Part shown: positions 26,057-34,588 of the stretch, in pieces
Numbering within the stretch: the stretch's first letter is position 1
Layout of the letters: each line of letters opens with the position of its first letter
DNA from: Pseudoscardovia suis
Lineage (GTDB): Bacteria > Actinomycetota > Actinomycetes > Actinomycetales > Bifidobacteriaceae
DNA: 64,000 nt
NCBI RefSeq assembly: GCF_002797875.1
Contig: NZ_PGFC01000001.1
Coordinates: forward strand, 124,001 to 188,000
Direction of reading: 5' to 3'
Position numbers and translations under genes: made by a program
Notes under the pieces: model-generated
What the model was told of the DNA's origin: nothing
Databases searched by the model: none
The model's input: only the letters and a program-made list of their open reading frames with translations

Positions 26057-27595
26057 TCATTGTCGAAGCCGCGTGCGCAGCATGATTCCCGCCGCGGTGT
26101 CGTCGGAATCAGGCACTGTCCTGCCGCCAAGGTCGGCAAGCGTCCATGCCAGTCGGAGCGCGCGGTCCGCGCCTCGCAGCGACAGCAGTTCGCCCTCCAA
26201 CGCCTTGTCCACGGCTTTCCGTGCCTGCCGCGGCGTGTTGTCGCGCAGCCATTCGCCGCTCGCCGCCGCATTGCAGCCCCAGCCTTGGTGTGCGAACCTT
26301 TCGCGTGCCGCACCTCGCGCCGCCTCCACTCTGGTGCGTATGACAGCGCTGGATTCCGATGGCCGGCCGGCGGCGCTCGCCATGGAAGTGATGGGAGGCA
26401 CGTCCACCTGTATGTCGATGCGGTCGAGAATGGGTCCGGACAGTCGATTCCAGTACCTCATGCGTTCCTGCGGCCGGCATGTGCAGTTGGTGGCCCGTCC
26501 CCAGCCATGCCCGCACGGGCAGGGGTTCGCCGCCATCACTAGTTGGAAGCGCGCCGGATACAGTGTGGTGCCGCGGGCGCGTGACAGCGACACCAGTCCC
26601 GTCTCCAACGGTTCGCGCAATGATTGCAGCGCCCGTGGAGAGAATTCCGGTGCCTCGTCAAGAAACAGCACGCCGTCATGGGAGCGGGTGATGGCTCCCG
26701 GCATGGCGATTCCCGATCCGCCGCCTGCAAGCGACGCCACCGACGCCGTGTGATGCGGAGCCTCGAACGGCGGCACCGGCGTGATCCCGTATGCCCCCAG
26801 TGTGCCGCACAGCGAACGAATCTGGGCGACCTCAAGCTGTTCGCTGTCGCTCAGCTGAGGCAGGATGCTGGGAAGCCGCGAAGCGAGCATTGTCTTGCCG
26901 GCACCGGGAGGCCCGATCATGAGCACATGGTGGCCTCCGGCTGCAGCGACCTCCAACGCCCATTTCGTTTCCTCCTGGCCGATGACTTGGTTCATGTCAA
27001 GCGTCGGCGACTGCGGGGCGGTCGCGTCCTGCGACGCGCCTGTGCCTTCCGCCAGCACCTGTTCGTTCATGCTCCATGTTGCCGTGCCGCCGCACAGTTC
27101 CATGAACTCGCCCAGATGCCGCACGCCTATCACGTCGACGCCGTCCACGAGCTTGGCCTCATCCACGTTCGCGCATGGCACGAACGCGCGACGGATGCCC
27201 TGCGCCTGCGCATGCATGAGGATCGGCAGCACGCCGTTGACCGGCAGCACCGTGCCGTCAAGATTGAGTTCTCCCAACGCCAAGGTGTTGACGGTCGCAT
27301 CCGGGTCTATCGCATGCGCCGCCTCCAACACCGCGGCGGCGATGGCAAGGTCGTGAAGAGAGCCACGCTTGGGCAGCGATGCGGGGGAGAGATTCACCGT
27401 CACACGAGTGTCCGGCCACGTGAAGCCGCACGCCGTGCACGCGGATTTGACCCGTTCCCGCGCTTCGCTCAGCGAGGTGTCCGGCAGACCGATGATGGAG
27501 AAATACGGCAGCCCGGGGGATATGAACGCCTGCACTTGGATGGTGAACGCCTTGAGTCCGAGCAAGCCGATGGACAATGCGGAGCCAATGCGCAT
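26057..27595 (-). CDS. comM: ComM/YifB-type Mg-chelatase-like AAA ATPase
   Basis: 512 residues. ComM is a hexameric helicase that promotes branch migration during natural transformation. The N-terminal Lon-protease-like fold is MRIGSALSIGLLGLKAFTIQVQAFISPGLPYFSIIGLPDTSLSEARERV. The AAA core has Walker A GPPGAGKT at 228-235, HDGVLFLDEAPEFSPRALQSLREPLETG as Walker B, and MAANPCPCGHGW with a zinc-like Cys pair (C..C..CTC). The C-terminal helical lid is complete. ATG 27595 overlaps the yraN stop (TGATG) and has GGAAGGGG upstream. GTG 27598 is the alternative start. With yraN and dprA it forms a competence-type set. Confidence 0.93.
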   Translation of the reverse strand: MRIGSALSIGLLGLKAFTIQVQAFISPGLPYFSIIGLPDTSLSEARERVKSACTACGFTWPDTRVTVNLSPASLPKRGSLHDLAIAAAVLEAAHAIDPDATVNTLALGELNLDGTVLPVNGVLPILMHAQAQGIRRAFVPCANVDEAKLVDGVDVIGVRHLGEFMELCGGTATWSMNEQVLAEGTGASQDATAPQSPTLDMNQVIGQEETKWALEVAAAGGHHVLMIGPPGAGKTMLASRLPSILPQLSDSEQLEVAQIRSLCGTLGAYGITPVPPFEAPHHTASVASLAGGGSGIAMPGAITRSHDGVLFLDEAPEFSPRALQSLREPLETGLVSLSRARGTTLYPARFQLVMAANPCPCGHGWGRATNCTCRPQERMRYWNRLSGPILDRIDIQVDVPPITSMASAAGRPSESSAVIRTRVEAARGAARERFAHQGWGCNAAASGEWLRDNTPRQARKAVDKALEGELLSLRGADRALRLAWTLADLGGRTVPDSDDTAAGIMLRTRLRQ

Positions 27596-28161
27596 CACAG
27601 CGCCCCTTCCACGTGAGTGATGACGGGCAAGCGTGACGTGTCCCGGTCCTGAAGGCGCACGTCGATGGCGACCACGTCATAGCGCAGGCGGCGCATGCCG
27701 GGCTTGCGCTCGCGCATCCACAGGCAGGAAGTGCGCCGCATGGCGATCTGCTTGTGCAACGTCACGGCTTCCTGCGGCGTGCCATGCGCATGGCCGCGGC
27801 GCGTCTTCACCTCGACGAACACCAGCACGTCGTCGGTGTCAAGCGCCACGATGTCGAGTTCGCCGTAGCGCGACCTCCAGTTGCGGTCGAGTATGCGCCA
27901 GCCCCGTTTGGTGAGCTCATGGCAGGCGAAGTCCTCGCCCACCTGCCCCAAGGCATGGGAGGCGAGCCCGGAAGCGTTGAGGGTGCGCGCCAGGCGCGCC
28001 GAGATGTCATCGGGCTCATTGCAAGCGGCAGTGTCAGGTGCCGTGGCATTGGATACTGCGATGCCGGGTGCCGTGGCGCTGTGTGTTGCGGCATTGGGTG
28101 CCGTGACACTGGATAATGCGATGCTGGATGTTGCGGTGCTGTGTGCTGGGGAAGATGTCAT
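27595..28161 (-). CDS. YraN/UPF0102 family endonuclease-like protein
   Basis: 188 residues. The conserved UPF0102 domain is in the C-terminal 120: LGQVGEDFACHELTKRGWRILDRNWRSRYGELDIVALDTDDVLVFVEVKTRRG, which contains the GELDxV...FVEVK catalytic pattern of the PD-(D/E)XK nuclease superfamily. Its biological role is unknown. The first 65 residues are a Ser/Thr/Ala-rich tail with near-repeats such as ATAPGIAVSNATAPDTA, absent from typical members. The stop overlaps the comM start. Upstream are the ACGGTCCACATT motif (28210-28221) and a cluster of DnaA-box-like sites. Confidence 0.85.
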   Translation of the reverse strand: MTSSPAHSTATSSIALSSVTAPNAATHSATAPGIAVSNATAPDTAACNEPDDISARLARTLNASGLASHALGQVGEDFACHELTKRGWRILDRNWRSRYGELDIVALDTDDVLVFVEVKTRRGHAHGTPQEAVTLHKQIAMRRTSCLWMRERKPGMRRLRYDVVAIDVRLQDRDTSRLPVITHVEGAL

Positions 28162-28209
28162 GGCGCCAAGTCAAGCATCGCGGCGCTCGCCACCCCACCC
28201 ATTTTGGCA

Positions 28210-28303
28210 AATGTGGACCGTCTTGAGGCAAAAAACATCCTGCGGGGACGTCTGTGGATGAACGTCGCGGCAGGATGTGGACAACTTCACGTCCTGTGGA
28301 CAA
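28210..28303 (-). promoter_or_regulatory. Motif shared with comEA and DnaA-box-like cluster upstream of yraN-comM-dprA
   Basis: Read on the minus strand, ACGGTCCACATT (28221 to 28210) lies 48 bp before yraN, matching the comEA upstream motif in sequence and distance. Within 92 bp there are four TCCACA-type sites, at 28212-28220, 28253-28261, 28276-28284 and 28295-28303. The last two are TTGTCCACA, the form of DnaA box known in actinobacteria. Whether DnaA or another factor binds is not known. Confidence 0.4.
28235..28278 (-). terminator. Terminator downstream of pdxY
   Basis: A 17-nt imperfect inverted repeat with 15 of 17 positions paired (ACATCCTGCGGGGACGT at 28235-28251 and ACGTCGCGGCAGGATGT at 28262-28278) closes a 10-nt loop. 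It is followed on the minus strand by TTTTTGCC. It lies 114 bp after the pdxY stop. Confidence 0.7.
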
Positions 28304-28344
28304 CTGCTGCTGCGTCACGTGCACGCACAGTCCGGCGCCACATG

Positions 28345-28408
28345 CAGCCCAGTGCCGCGTCAGCCCAGTGCCGCGTCAGCCCAGTGCCGCGTCAGCCCAG
28401 CAGCGCGG
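28345..28408 (-). repeat. 16-bp tandem repeat at the 3' end of pdxY
   Basis: CAGCCCAGTGCCGCGT is repeated three times exactly (28345-28392), followed by a diverged fourth unit that forms the last codons of pdxY. The pattern suggests the repeat grew outward from the gene end. Confidence 0.9.
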
Positions 28409-29390
28409 TCATCTCGTGCAGTTCGAGCTCGAAGTTCACGCCACGCTCGTCGTGGTGAGGCTGGCGCTGGGTGTCCACCATCGCATCATGCACGAAGCGT
28501 CCTGCAATCTGCGCCGCTTGGGAAAGCGTGCGGCCGGCCATGATTGCTCCGCACAGCGACGACGCGAACGCATCTCCCGTGCCGTGCGCCATGAAAGGCA
28601 GCTTCTCATGTGCGATCTGCATGGCGTTGCCGGCGCCATCATGCGCATTCGCCACGAAGTTGCGCAACGCCCCGTCACCTCGGTCTATGCCCTTGAGCAC
28701 CACGGATTGCGCGCCCAGCGCCAGCAGCGCCTCAATCAGCTCATGCACCTGCCCGTCCGCCAGATCCTGGCCATGGTAGGGGGTGCTGGTGAGGATTGCA
28801 GCCTCGGTGAGGTTCGGAGTGAGCACCTGCGCGCCGTCCGCCAGCTCGCCCATCGCCGCGCACAGCGCGTCGTCATAGGTCGCATACAGCACGCCGCCGT
28901 CTCCCATCACCGGGTCCACGATGCGCAGGGCGGTGGGGTAGTCGCGCCAGATGCGCTGGATTATCTGCACTTGGCGGGCATTGCCGAGGAATCCGGAATA
29001 CACGGCGTCCAGTTCCACGCCCTCGGCCTGCCAGGCGTCCAGATACCCGGTGAGCATGTCTGTCGTGTCTTCGAACGTGAACGTCTGGTAATGCGTGTGC
29101 GCGGAAAACAGGCCGGTGGGTACCGGGCACACGTCGCATCCGGCTGCCGACAGAATCGGAATCGCGGCTGTGAGGGAGCACTTTCCGTAACCGCACATGT
29201 CATGCACCGCCGCGACACGCGGGATGTATCCGGGTGTGCGTTCGTACAGCACGCCCTCCGTCGCGACGGGGTGACCGGCGGGGCCTGCATAGCGGGCGGA
29301 TTGAGCGGAATCGGTGCTGATAGCGGCAGCGGAGGTGTCAGAGGCAGCAGAAGGAACAGCAGCAGAGGCAGCAGCGAAATGAGAGGGCAT
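28392..29390 (-). CDS. pdxY: Pyridoxine/pyridoxal/pyridoxamine kinase
   Basis: About 332 residues. It phosphorylates vitamin B6 vitamers as part of PLP salvage. The ribokinase-like fold shows VAAVHDMCGYGKCSLTAAIPILSAAGCDVCPVPTGLFSAHTHYQTFTFEDTT, LRIVDPVMGDGG, VLTPNLTEAAILT and the catalytic/anion-hole motif MAHGTGDAFASSL. About 50 Ala/Ser-rich residues precede the domain, more than in E. coli PdxY. Two consecutive ATGs (29393 and 29390) follow AGGAAG. The second has better spacing. It is transcribed alone and ends in a 16-bp repeat and a hairpin with a T run. Confidence 0.9.
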   Translation of the reverse strand: MPSHFAAASAAVPSAASDTSAAAISTDSAQSARYAGPAGHPVATEGVLYERTPGYIPRVAAVHDMCGYGKCSLTAAIPILSAAGCDVCPVPTGLFSAHTHYQTFTFEDTTDMLTGYLDAWQAEGVELDAVYSGFLGNARQVQIIQRIWRDYPTALRIVDPVMGDGGVLYATYDDALCAAMGELADGAQVLTPNLTEAAILTSTPYHGQDLADGQVHELIEALLALGAQSVVLKGIDRGDGALRNFVANAHDGAGNAMQIAHEKLPFMAHGTGDAFASSLCGAIMAGRTLSQAAQIAGRFVHDAMVDTQRQPHHDERGVNFELELHEMTALLG

Positions 29391-29393
29391 CAT

Positions 29394-29721
29394 GTCTTCC
29401 TAAATCCAATATCCAAGCCAATAATCCAAAGCGTGCGGGCAAGGGCATGCAAGACATACAAGTTATCCGCTGCCATCCCCGACGTCGGTCTCGCACGGCG
29501 GCAAGCAGAATGGAACGGTGTTTTTTCCCTTGCATTTGCAACGATTTTTGCAGTTATGGCAGGTCATAAGCATTGGGTATAGCAACCCCGTTGTGTCGAG
29601 CGTGCAGCCGTCATATTGTTCAAATCAACAAGCACGGAAGCGCGGTGCACACCAAGGCAACACGCACCGGGCGTCAGATGGAAAACAACGAGGCTCCGCA
29701 AGGAGCGCAAGGAGCGCCACC
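29394..29721. other. Divergent intergenic region between pdxY and metY
   Basis: About 328 bp, more AT-rich than its surroundings, especially 29510-29620. It contains promoter-like sequences such as TTTTGCAGTTATGGC and GGTATAGC on the + strand. No clear riboswitch fold was recognised by eye, though a methionine-pathway regulator site could lie here. AAGGAGCGC is duplicated just before the metY start. Confidence 0.4.
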
Positions 29722-31038
29722 ATGGCAGAAAAGAACAACCACTACCGTTTCGAGACCCTGCAGCTGCATGTCGGACAGGAGCAGGCGGACCCCGCGACCG
29801 ATTCCCGCGCGGTCCCGATCTACGCCACCACCAGCTACGTCTTCCATGACTTTGACCACGCCGAGGCCCGCTTCGGCCTCCAGGATCCGGGCAACATCTA
29901 CGGCCGCCTGACCAACACGACCGAGGGTGTGTTCGAGGACCGCATCGCCGCCCTCGAAGGTGGCACCGCAGGCCTGGCGGTTGCATCGGGCGCCGCCGCA
30001 GTCGAATACGCAGTGCGCAACATCACCCAGACCGGTGACCACATCGTCGCTTCCAAGCACATCTACGGCGGCACGTTCAACCTGCTGCGCCACACCCTTC
30101 CCCGCGACGGCGTGAACACGACCTTCGTCGAGCCGTCCGATCCGAAGAACTTCGAGGACGCCATCCAGGACAACACGAAGCTGCTCTACATCGAGACCTT
30201 CGGCAATCCGAACGCTGACCTGGCCGACATCGAGGCCGTCGCCGAAATCGCCCACAAGCACAACCTGCCGCTGTTCGTCGACAACACCTTCGCAACCCCG
30301 TACCTGTTCCGCCCGCTGGAGCACGGCGCGGACGTCGTGATCGAATCCGCCACCAAGTTCATCGGCGGTCACGGCACCACCCTCGGCGGCGTGATCGTGG
30401 AAGGCGGCAAGTTCGACTGGGCAGCGGTGCCGGGCAAGTTCCCGACCCTGACCGAGCCGGATCCGTCCTACCACAACCTCAACTTCTATGAGGCCCTCGG
30501 CCCCGTGGCATTCGTCACCCGCGCACGCGCCATCCTGCTGCGCGACACCGGTGCCACACTGTCCCCGTTCGCAGCCTTCCTGCTGCTGCAGGGCACCGAG
30601 ACGCTCTCCCTGCGCGTCGAGCGCCACGTGCAGAACGCCCTCAAGGTCGTCGAATACCTGCAGACCGTGCCGGAAGTCGAGTCCGTCAGCCACCCGGCTG
30701 TTCCGGGACGCCCGGACCACGACCTGTATGCCAAGTACTTCCCGAACGGCGGCGGCTCCATCTTCACCTTCGACATCAAGGGCGGCAAGGACGCGGCACG
30801 CGTGTTCATCAACAACCTGCACCTGTTCTCGCTGCTGGCGAACGTCGGTGACGCCAAGTCCCTCGTCGTGCACCCGGCTTCCACCACACACTCCCAGGAA
30901 TCCCCGGAGGAGCTGGAGGACCAGGGCATCCACCAGGGCACGATCCGCCTGTCCATCGGCCTCGAGAACATCGATGACATCATCGAGGACCTCGAGGGTG
31001 GATTCAAGGCCCTGCGCGAATCCGGACTCGCTAAGTAA
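29722..31038 (+). CDS. metY: O-acetylhomoserine aminocarboxypropyltransferase (sulfhydrylase)
   Basis: 438 residues of the Cys/Met-metabolism PLP family. It makes homocysteine from O-acetylhomoserine and sulfide for methionine synthesis. The N-terminus [32 protein letters not shown] is typical of MetY. The PLP lysine is K212 in [18 protein letters not shown], and the length and the late segment [11 protein letters not shown] fit MetY rather than the shorter MetB/MetC. The start ATG 29722 has AAGGAG 6 nt upstream. Codon use is strongly biased to the major GC-ending codons, suggesting high expression. A strong terminator follows at 31099. Confidence 0.95.
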   Translation: MAEKNNHYRFETLQLHVGQEQADPATDSRAVPIYATTSYVFHDFDHAEARFGLQDPGNIYGRLTNTTEGVFEDRIAALEGGTAGLAVASGAAAVEYAVRNITQTGDHIVASKHIYGGTFNLLRHTLPRDGVNTTFVEPSDPKNFEDAIQDNTKLLYIETFGNPNADLADIEAVAEIAHKHNLPLFVDNTFATPYLFRPLEHGADVVIESATKFIGGHGTTLGGVIVEGGKFDWAAVPGKFPTLTEPDPSYHNLNFYEALGPVAFVTRARAILLRDTGATLSPFAAFLLLQGTETLSLRVERHVQNALKVVEYLQTVPEVESVSHPAVPGRPDHDLYAKYFPNGGGSIFTFDIKGGKDAARVFINNLHLFSLLANVGDAKSLVVHPASTTHSQESPEELEDQGIHQGTIRLSIGLENIDDIIEDLEGGFKALRESGLAK

Positions 31039-31098
31039 GAGCCGGACGCACTGCCGATTCATTACTTATAAATCGCCATAGCGATGTCTCCTGTTTTG

Positions 31099-31130
31099 CC
31101 GCCAAGCCTATGCTGGGCTTGGCGGTTTTT
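31099..31130 (+). terminator. Intrinsic terminator of metY
   Basis: The stem CCGCCAAGCC (31099-31108) pairs with GGCTTGGCGG (31116-31125) and is followed by TTTTTCTG, 60 bp after the metY stop. Confidence 0.9.
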
Positions 31131-31131
31131 C

Positions 31132-31197
31132 TGTGCCCTGCGTGTGCCCTGCGTGTGCCCTGCGTGTACCCGGCGTGCCCGACGTGTGCCCGGCGTA
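31132..31197 (+). repeat. 11-bp tandem repeat between metY and the ECF genes
   Basis: TGTGCCCTGCG occurs three times exactly, then about three degenerate units follow (TGTACCCGGCG, TGCCCGACG, TGTGCCCGGCG). It starts 2 bp after the T run of the metY terminator. Confidence 0.85.
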
Positions 31198-31323
31198 CGC
31201 TCAGGCAGTCGCGGAGCATGAAACGCGCGGCAGCGCAAGGTCACGGCGGCGGAACATAACAGGGACGAAATATCGGCAGGGATATATATTGCTATTGCTT
31301 GTGTTTGACACGAGGAGGAACAC

Positions 31324-31971
31324 ATGGCGAACAATGCCAATGCTGTAAACGACGAACAGGCCGGCAAGGATTCCGAGCAGGCCGGCAAGGGCTCAGGAGC
31401 GCGCGGCGCTCGCGGCGCATGGGGTTCCAAGCCCACGGCGAGCCTCATTCCGCTCATCGCCATCATGACGGCTGTAACGACCGTGTGCACGATGCTTGTG
31501 AAAATCCCCACGCTGTCACGCGGCTACCTCAACTTGTCGGATACGATGATCTACTTCTCGTCATATGCGTTCGGCCCGTGGATTGGCGGCATCATCGGCG
31601 GCTTGGGTCCGGCGCTTTCCGACCTGATTTCGGGCTACCCGCAGTGGGCGATTTTCACGCTTCTCATCGACGGCATCCAGGCGATCATCGTGGGACTGTC
31701 GGTGCGCCGGTTCAAGCCGGTGACCATGATCGTCGGTTCCGTCGTGGCGGGCGTGTGGAAAGTGCTCGGCTACTTCCTTGCCGGAATTGTGCTTTCCGGA
31801 CTTTCCGCATCGCTGGTGGATGTGCCGGGCAACCTTGCGCAGGCAGGCGTCGGCATCGTGATTGGCATTGCGTTGTTCTCCGCGGTGCGCAAGGCGTATC
31901 CGCCGCTGGTGCGGCTGGGCAACCTCGGTGTGAACGCTGCGGCCGATGAAGCGGCTGACAGTACCAAGTGA
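31324..31971 (+). CDS. ECF transporter S component
   Basis: 215 residues with about six membrane helices. S components bind the vitamin or precursor and work with an EcfA/EcfT energising module, which is encoded just downstream. A hydrophilic N-terminus of about 40 residues (Lys/Gly/Ala-rich) precedes SLIPLIAIMTAVTTVCTMLVKIP, then YLNLSDTMIYFSSYAFGPWIGGIIGGLGPALSDLISGYPQWAIFTLLIDGIQAIIVG, typical of the riboflavin/HMP-type S family. The substrate cannot be decided from sequence alone. The start ATG 31324 has GAGGAGG upstream. The leader contains TATATATTGC, a possible -10. Confidence 0.8.
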   Translation: MANNANAVNDEQAGKDSEQAGKGSGARGARGAWGSKPTASLIPLIAIMTAVTTVCTMLVKIPTLSRGYLNLSDTMIYFSSYAFGPWIGGIIGGLGPALSDLISGYPQWAIFTLLIDGIQAIIVGLSVRRFKPVTMIVGSVVAGVWKVLGYFLAGIVLSGLSASLVDVPGNLAQAGVGIVIGIALFSAVRKAYPPLVRLGNLGVNAAADEAADSTK

Positions 31972-32034
31972 CGGGTTGTTTCAGTGACGGAAGATACCCA
32001 ATGACAGAGGCTGCCCAGTGATGGAGGATGCTCA

Positions 32035-33831
32035 GTGACACAATTGCCACGCATCGTCATCGAAACACAGGGCCTGGGCTGGCGCTACGACCCCTCGCGT
32101 GAGGGGCAGGCGCCGGTGCAGGCCCTGCGTGGCGTTGACCTGCGCATCGCGTCCGGCGAATTCGTGGGGATCGTTGGCGCCACCGGAGCGGGAAAATCCA
32201 CCATGTGCATGGCACTGACCGGCATCGTTCCCGCGCTCGCGGAGGGACGCATGAGCGGCACCGTGACGGTGATGGGGCAGGACACCCGCGGATGCAGCGT
32301 GCCCGAGCTGTCACGACACGTCGGCTACGTGCAGCAGGATCCGGAATCGCAATTGTTTTGCGCCAGCGTGGAGGATGAGATCGCCTTCCCGCTTGAAAGC
32401 CGCGGCGTCGATCCTGCGACGATGGACAGTCTCATAGACGAGGCGCTTGACGCGGTCGGCATGAAGGCCTTTCGCAACCGTCAGCCGTCGCAGCTTTCCG
32501 GAGGGCAGATGCAGCGAGTCGCCATCGCCGCGGCTCTCGTCAGCCATCCGGATGTGCTGGTGCTGGACGAGCCGACTGCCGCGCTCGACCCGGATGGGCG
32601 GCGCGAGGTCATGGAAGCGCTCGATTCCATTCGGCGTCGGTCGGCGCAGCGCGGCACACCGATGACCATCGTCATGGCGGAGCAGCACACCGAATGCTTT
32701 CTGGGGCGCGCCGACCGCGTGGTGTTCCTCGACCACGGTCAGGTGCAGACAAGCGGTGGCATGGAGATTTTCGATACGATGCGCGTCCCGCTTGCCCACG
32801 CCGGCGTGGCGCAGCCCATCGGAGCGAATCCGCGCATAGAGTTGGAGCAGTCTGCGATGCGCCCGGACGATGCCATCATCACCGCCGATCATGTGACGTA
32901 TCGGTATCCCAATGCGCTCAAAGGGGCGGCGCCTGCGCTCGACGACGTGACCCTGGCGATTCCCCGCGGGGCGTTCGTGGGGCTTGTGGGGCGCAATGGC
33001 TCGGGCAAGACGACACTGGTGCGTCACTTCGATGGGTTGCTACGCCCGCAGAGCGGCACGGTGCGGGTGGACGGAACGGACGTCTCTTCACACAGCGTGG
33101 GTGGCATGGCGCGCCATGTGGGATTCGTGTTTCAAAACCCCGATCATCAGATTTTCTGCTCCACCGTGCGCGACGAAATCGGCTACGGACCGCGTGTCCT
33201 TGGCGTGCCTGCACACGAGGTGGGGGAGCGGGTGGATTCCCTGCTCGAAGCCTTGTCGTTGCGCGACGTCGCCGCCGCTCCGCCCGCGACGCTGGATTAC
33301 GGTGCGCGCCGCGCGGTGGCTTTCGCTTCCGTGCTGGCGATGCGCACGCCGGTGCTGGTGCTCGATGAGCCCACCGCATGCCTTGACGCAAACCTGTCGG
33401 AACGTTTTCTGCACCTTGTCGACGAGGCGAATTCTCGTGGGGTGACGGTCATCATGATCAGCCATGACATGCGGGCCATCGCGCGGCATTGCACGCATCT
33501 GCTGCGCATGGAGCGTGGCCATGTGACGCAGTGGGGCGCTGTCGCTGCGCCGGCTGCTCGAAGGTCACGGGATCCGCAGGATTCACAGGACCCACAGGGG
33601 CCACGGAATCCACGGAATCCACGGGCCGACAGGGAAAGGAGACCGCCTGATGGATTCGGACCTGTATGTGCCGGGCGACGGATGGTTGCATCGGCGCGAT
33701 CCGCGCGCCAAGATGGCGCTCAGCCTCGCGGTGCTCGTGCTGTGCCTGGTGTGGCGGCATTGGTGGCTGATTGCGGCGGCGCTCGTTGCGGAGCATGTGA
33801 TGCTTGCCACGGATGGCGTGCCGCGACGTAG
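32035..33831 (+). CDS. ecfA: Fused energy-coupling factor ATPase (two ABC domains)
   Basis: 598 residues with two ATP-binding cassettes in one chain. Domain 1 has Walker A GATGAGKST (48-56), Q-loop YVQQDPESQLF, signature LSGGQMQRVAIA and Walker B VLVLDEPTAALD. Domain 2 has Walker A GRNGSGKTT (near 319), FVFQNPDHQIF and VLVLDEPTACLD, but its signature is degenerate: LDYGARRAVAFA in place of LSGGQ. It powers uptake with the S and T components next to it. The start is GTG 32035 after GGAGG. After residue 510 the sequence turns into a 9-bp-repeat-encoded tail and then runs 182 bp out of frame across the start of ecfT. This suggests that an earlier stop was lost. Confidence 0.88.
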   Translation: MTQLPRIVIETQGLGWRYDPSREGQAPVQALRGVDLRIASGEFVGIVGATGAGKSTMCMALTGIVPALAEGRMSGTVTVMGQDTRGCSVPELSRHVGYVQQDPESQLFCASVEDEIAFPLESRGVDPATMDSLIDEALDAVGMKAFRNRQPSQLSGGQMQRVAIAAALVSHPDVLVLDEPTAALDPDGRREVMEALDSIRRRSAQRGTPMTIVMAEQHTECFLGRADRVVFLDHGQVQTSGGMEIFDTMRVPLAHAGVAQPIGANPRIELEQSAMRPDDAIITADHVTYRYPNALKGAAPALDDVTLAIPRGAFVGLVGRNGSGKTTLVRHFDGLLRPQSGTVRVDGTDVSSHSVGGMARHVGFVFQNPDHQIFCSTVRDEIGYGPRVLGVPAHEVGERVDSLLEALSLRDVAAAPPATLDYGARRAVAFASVLAMRTPVLVLDEPTACLDANLSERFLHLVDEANSRGVTVIMISHDMRAIARHCTHLLRMERGHVTQWGAVAAPAARRSRDPQDSQDPQGPRNPRNPRADRERRPPDGFGPVCAGRRMVASARSARQDGAQPRGARAVPGVAALVADCGGARCGACDACHGWRAAT

Positions 33832-34459
33832 CGTGACATGGGCGTGGAAGGTGTTCGCGCCGGTCATCGTGCTCATTGTCGTGCTCTCACCAATCACCGA
33901 TCCCAGCGGCGCGAATGAAATCTGGCATGCGGGGTTCCTTCGCCTCACGCAAGAGAACCTGCTCAGGGCGGTCGTGATGGGGCTGCGCGTCCCGGCATTG
34001 GGATTCGCCTGCTTTCTCACGCTGTTCACCACCAGCCAGCCAATGTTCGTGCGGGGTCTTGTCTCGATCGGCGTGCCTTACAAAGCCGGGCTCACGTTGT
34101 CGACTGCACTGCGTTACATCCCGGTGTTTTTCTCGATTTTCGGCAGCGTGATGGACGCCCAGAGGGCGCGGGGCCTTGACATCGGCGGCGATGGCGGTGC
34201 CGGCGGCAAAAGGCGAGGGCCGCTCGCCCGCATGGTCGCCAGGTTCCGCTCGTACATGCCGGTCATCATCGCCGTGCTCATACGCGCTTACACGATGAGC
34301 CGCAACGTGGGGTGGGCGATGGAGACACGCGGATTGGGAATGCCTGGCGTCAGGCGCACTTACCACGTGACGGTGCGAATGAACGCTGGCGACTGGCTGC
34401 TGCTTGCCATCACTGCCGGTGGCACCGCCGCGGCGATTGCAGTGATGTTGCTGGCGTAA
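33650..34459 (+). CDS. ecfT: ECF transporter T component (EcfT)
   Basis: 269 residues. EcfT is the membrane scaffold that links the ATPases to S components. It opens with the family-typical SDLYVPGDGWLHRRDPRAKMALSLAVLVLCLV, then several hydrophobic helices. The coupling-helix region has GSVMDAQRARGLDIGG, the conserved A-R-G-type motif that contacts the ATPase groove, and later RAYTMSRNVGWAMETRGLG as the second such motif. ATG 33650 has GGAAAGGAG upstream. The start lies inside the 3' end of the preceding ecfA frame. It closes the ECF module. Confidence 0.88.
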   Translation: MDSDLYVPGDGWLHRRDPRAKMALSLAVLVLCLVWRHWWLIAAALVAEHVMLATDGVPRRSVTWAWKVFAPVIVLIVVLSPITDPSGANEIWHAGFLRLTQENLLRAVVMGLRVPALGFACFLTLFTTSQPMFVRGLVSIGVPYKAGLTLSTALRYIPVFFSIFGSVMDAQRARGLDIGGDGGAGGKRRGPLARMVARFRSYMPVIIAVLIRAYTMSRNVGWAMETRGLGMPGVRRTYHVTVRMNAGDWLLLAITAGGTAAAIAVMLLA

Positions 34460-34588
34460 ATGTATGCTGTGCGACAGTGATTCGGCTGGTCTTCAAGAAT
34501 GGCTTTATTTCAACGGTTTGAAGCCATGTTAGTCAGCGGTTTGAACCGAAGCCTGTCGAAGGTAGCCAAACCCATATATGACAATTGG
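34460..34588. other. Boundary between the ECF module and the accessory island
   Basis: Non-coding. It holds a stem-loop at 34499-34527 (ATGGCTT with AAGCCAT, with inner TTCAA/TTGAA) and a small palindrome CGGTTTGAACCG at 34538-34549. There is no T run. This marks the left edge of a region whose genes are not typical housekeeping genes. Confidence 0.4.

Noticed and set aside
28212..28303. A chromosomal replication origin
   Set aside because: Only four box-like sites are present, with no dnaA, dnaN or AT-rich unwinding region nearby.
29674..31062. A minus-strand open frame covering the whole of metY
   Set aside because: This is a codon-bias shadow. The + strand carries all MetY motifs with a good ribosome site.
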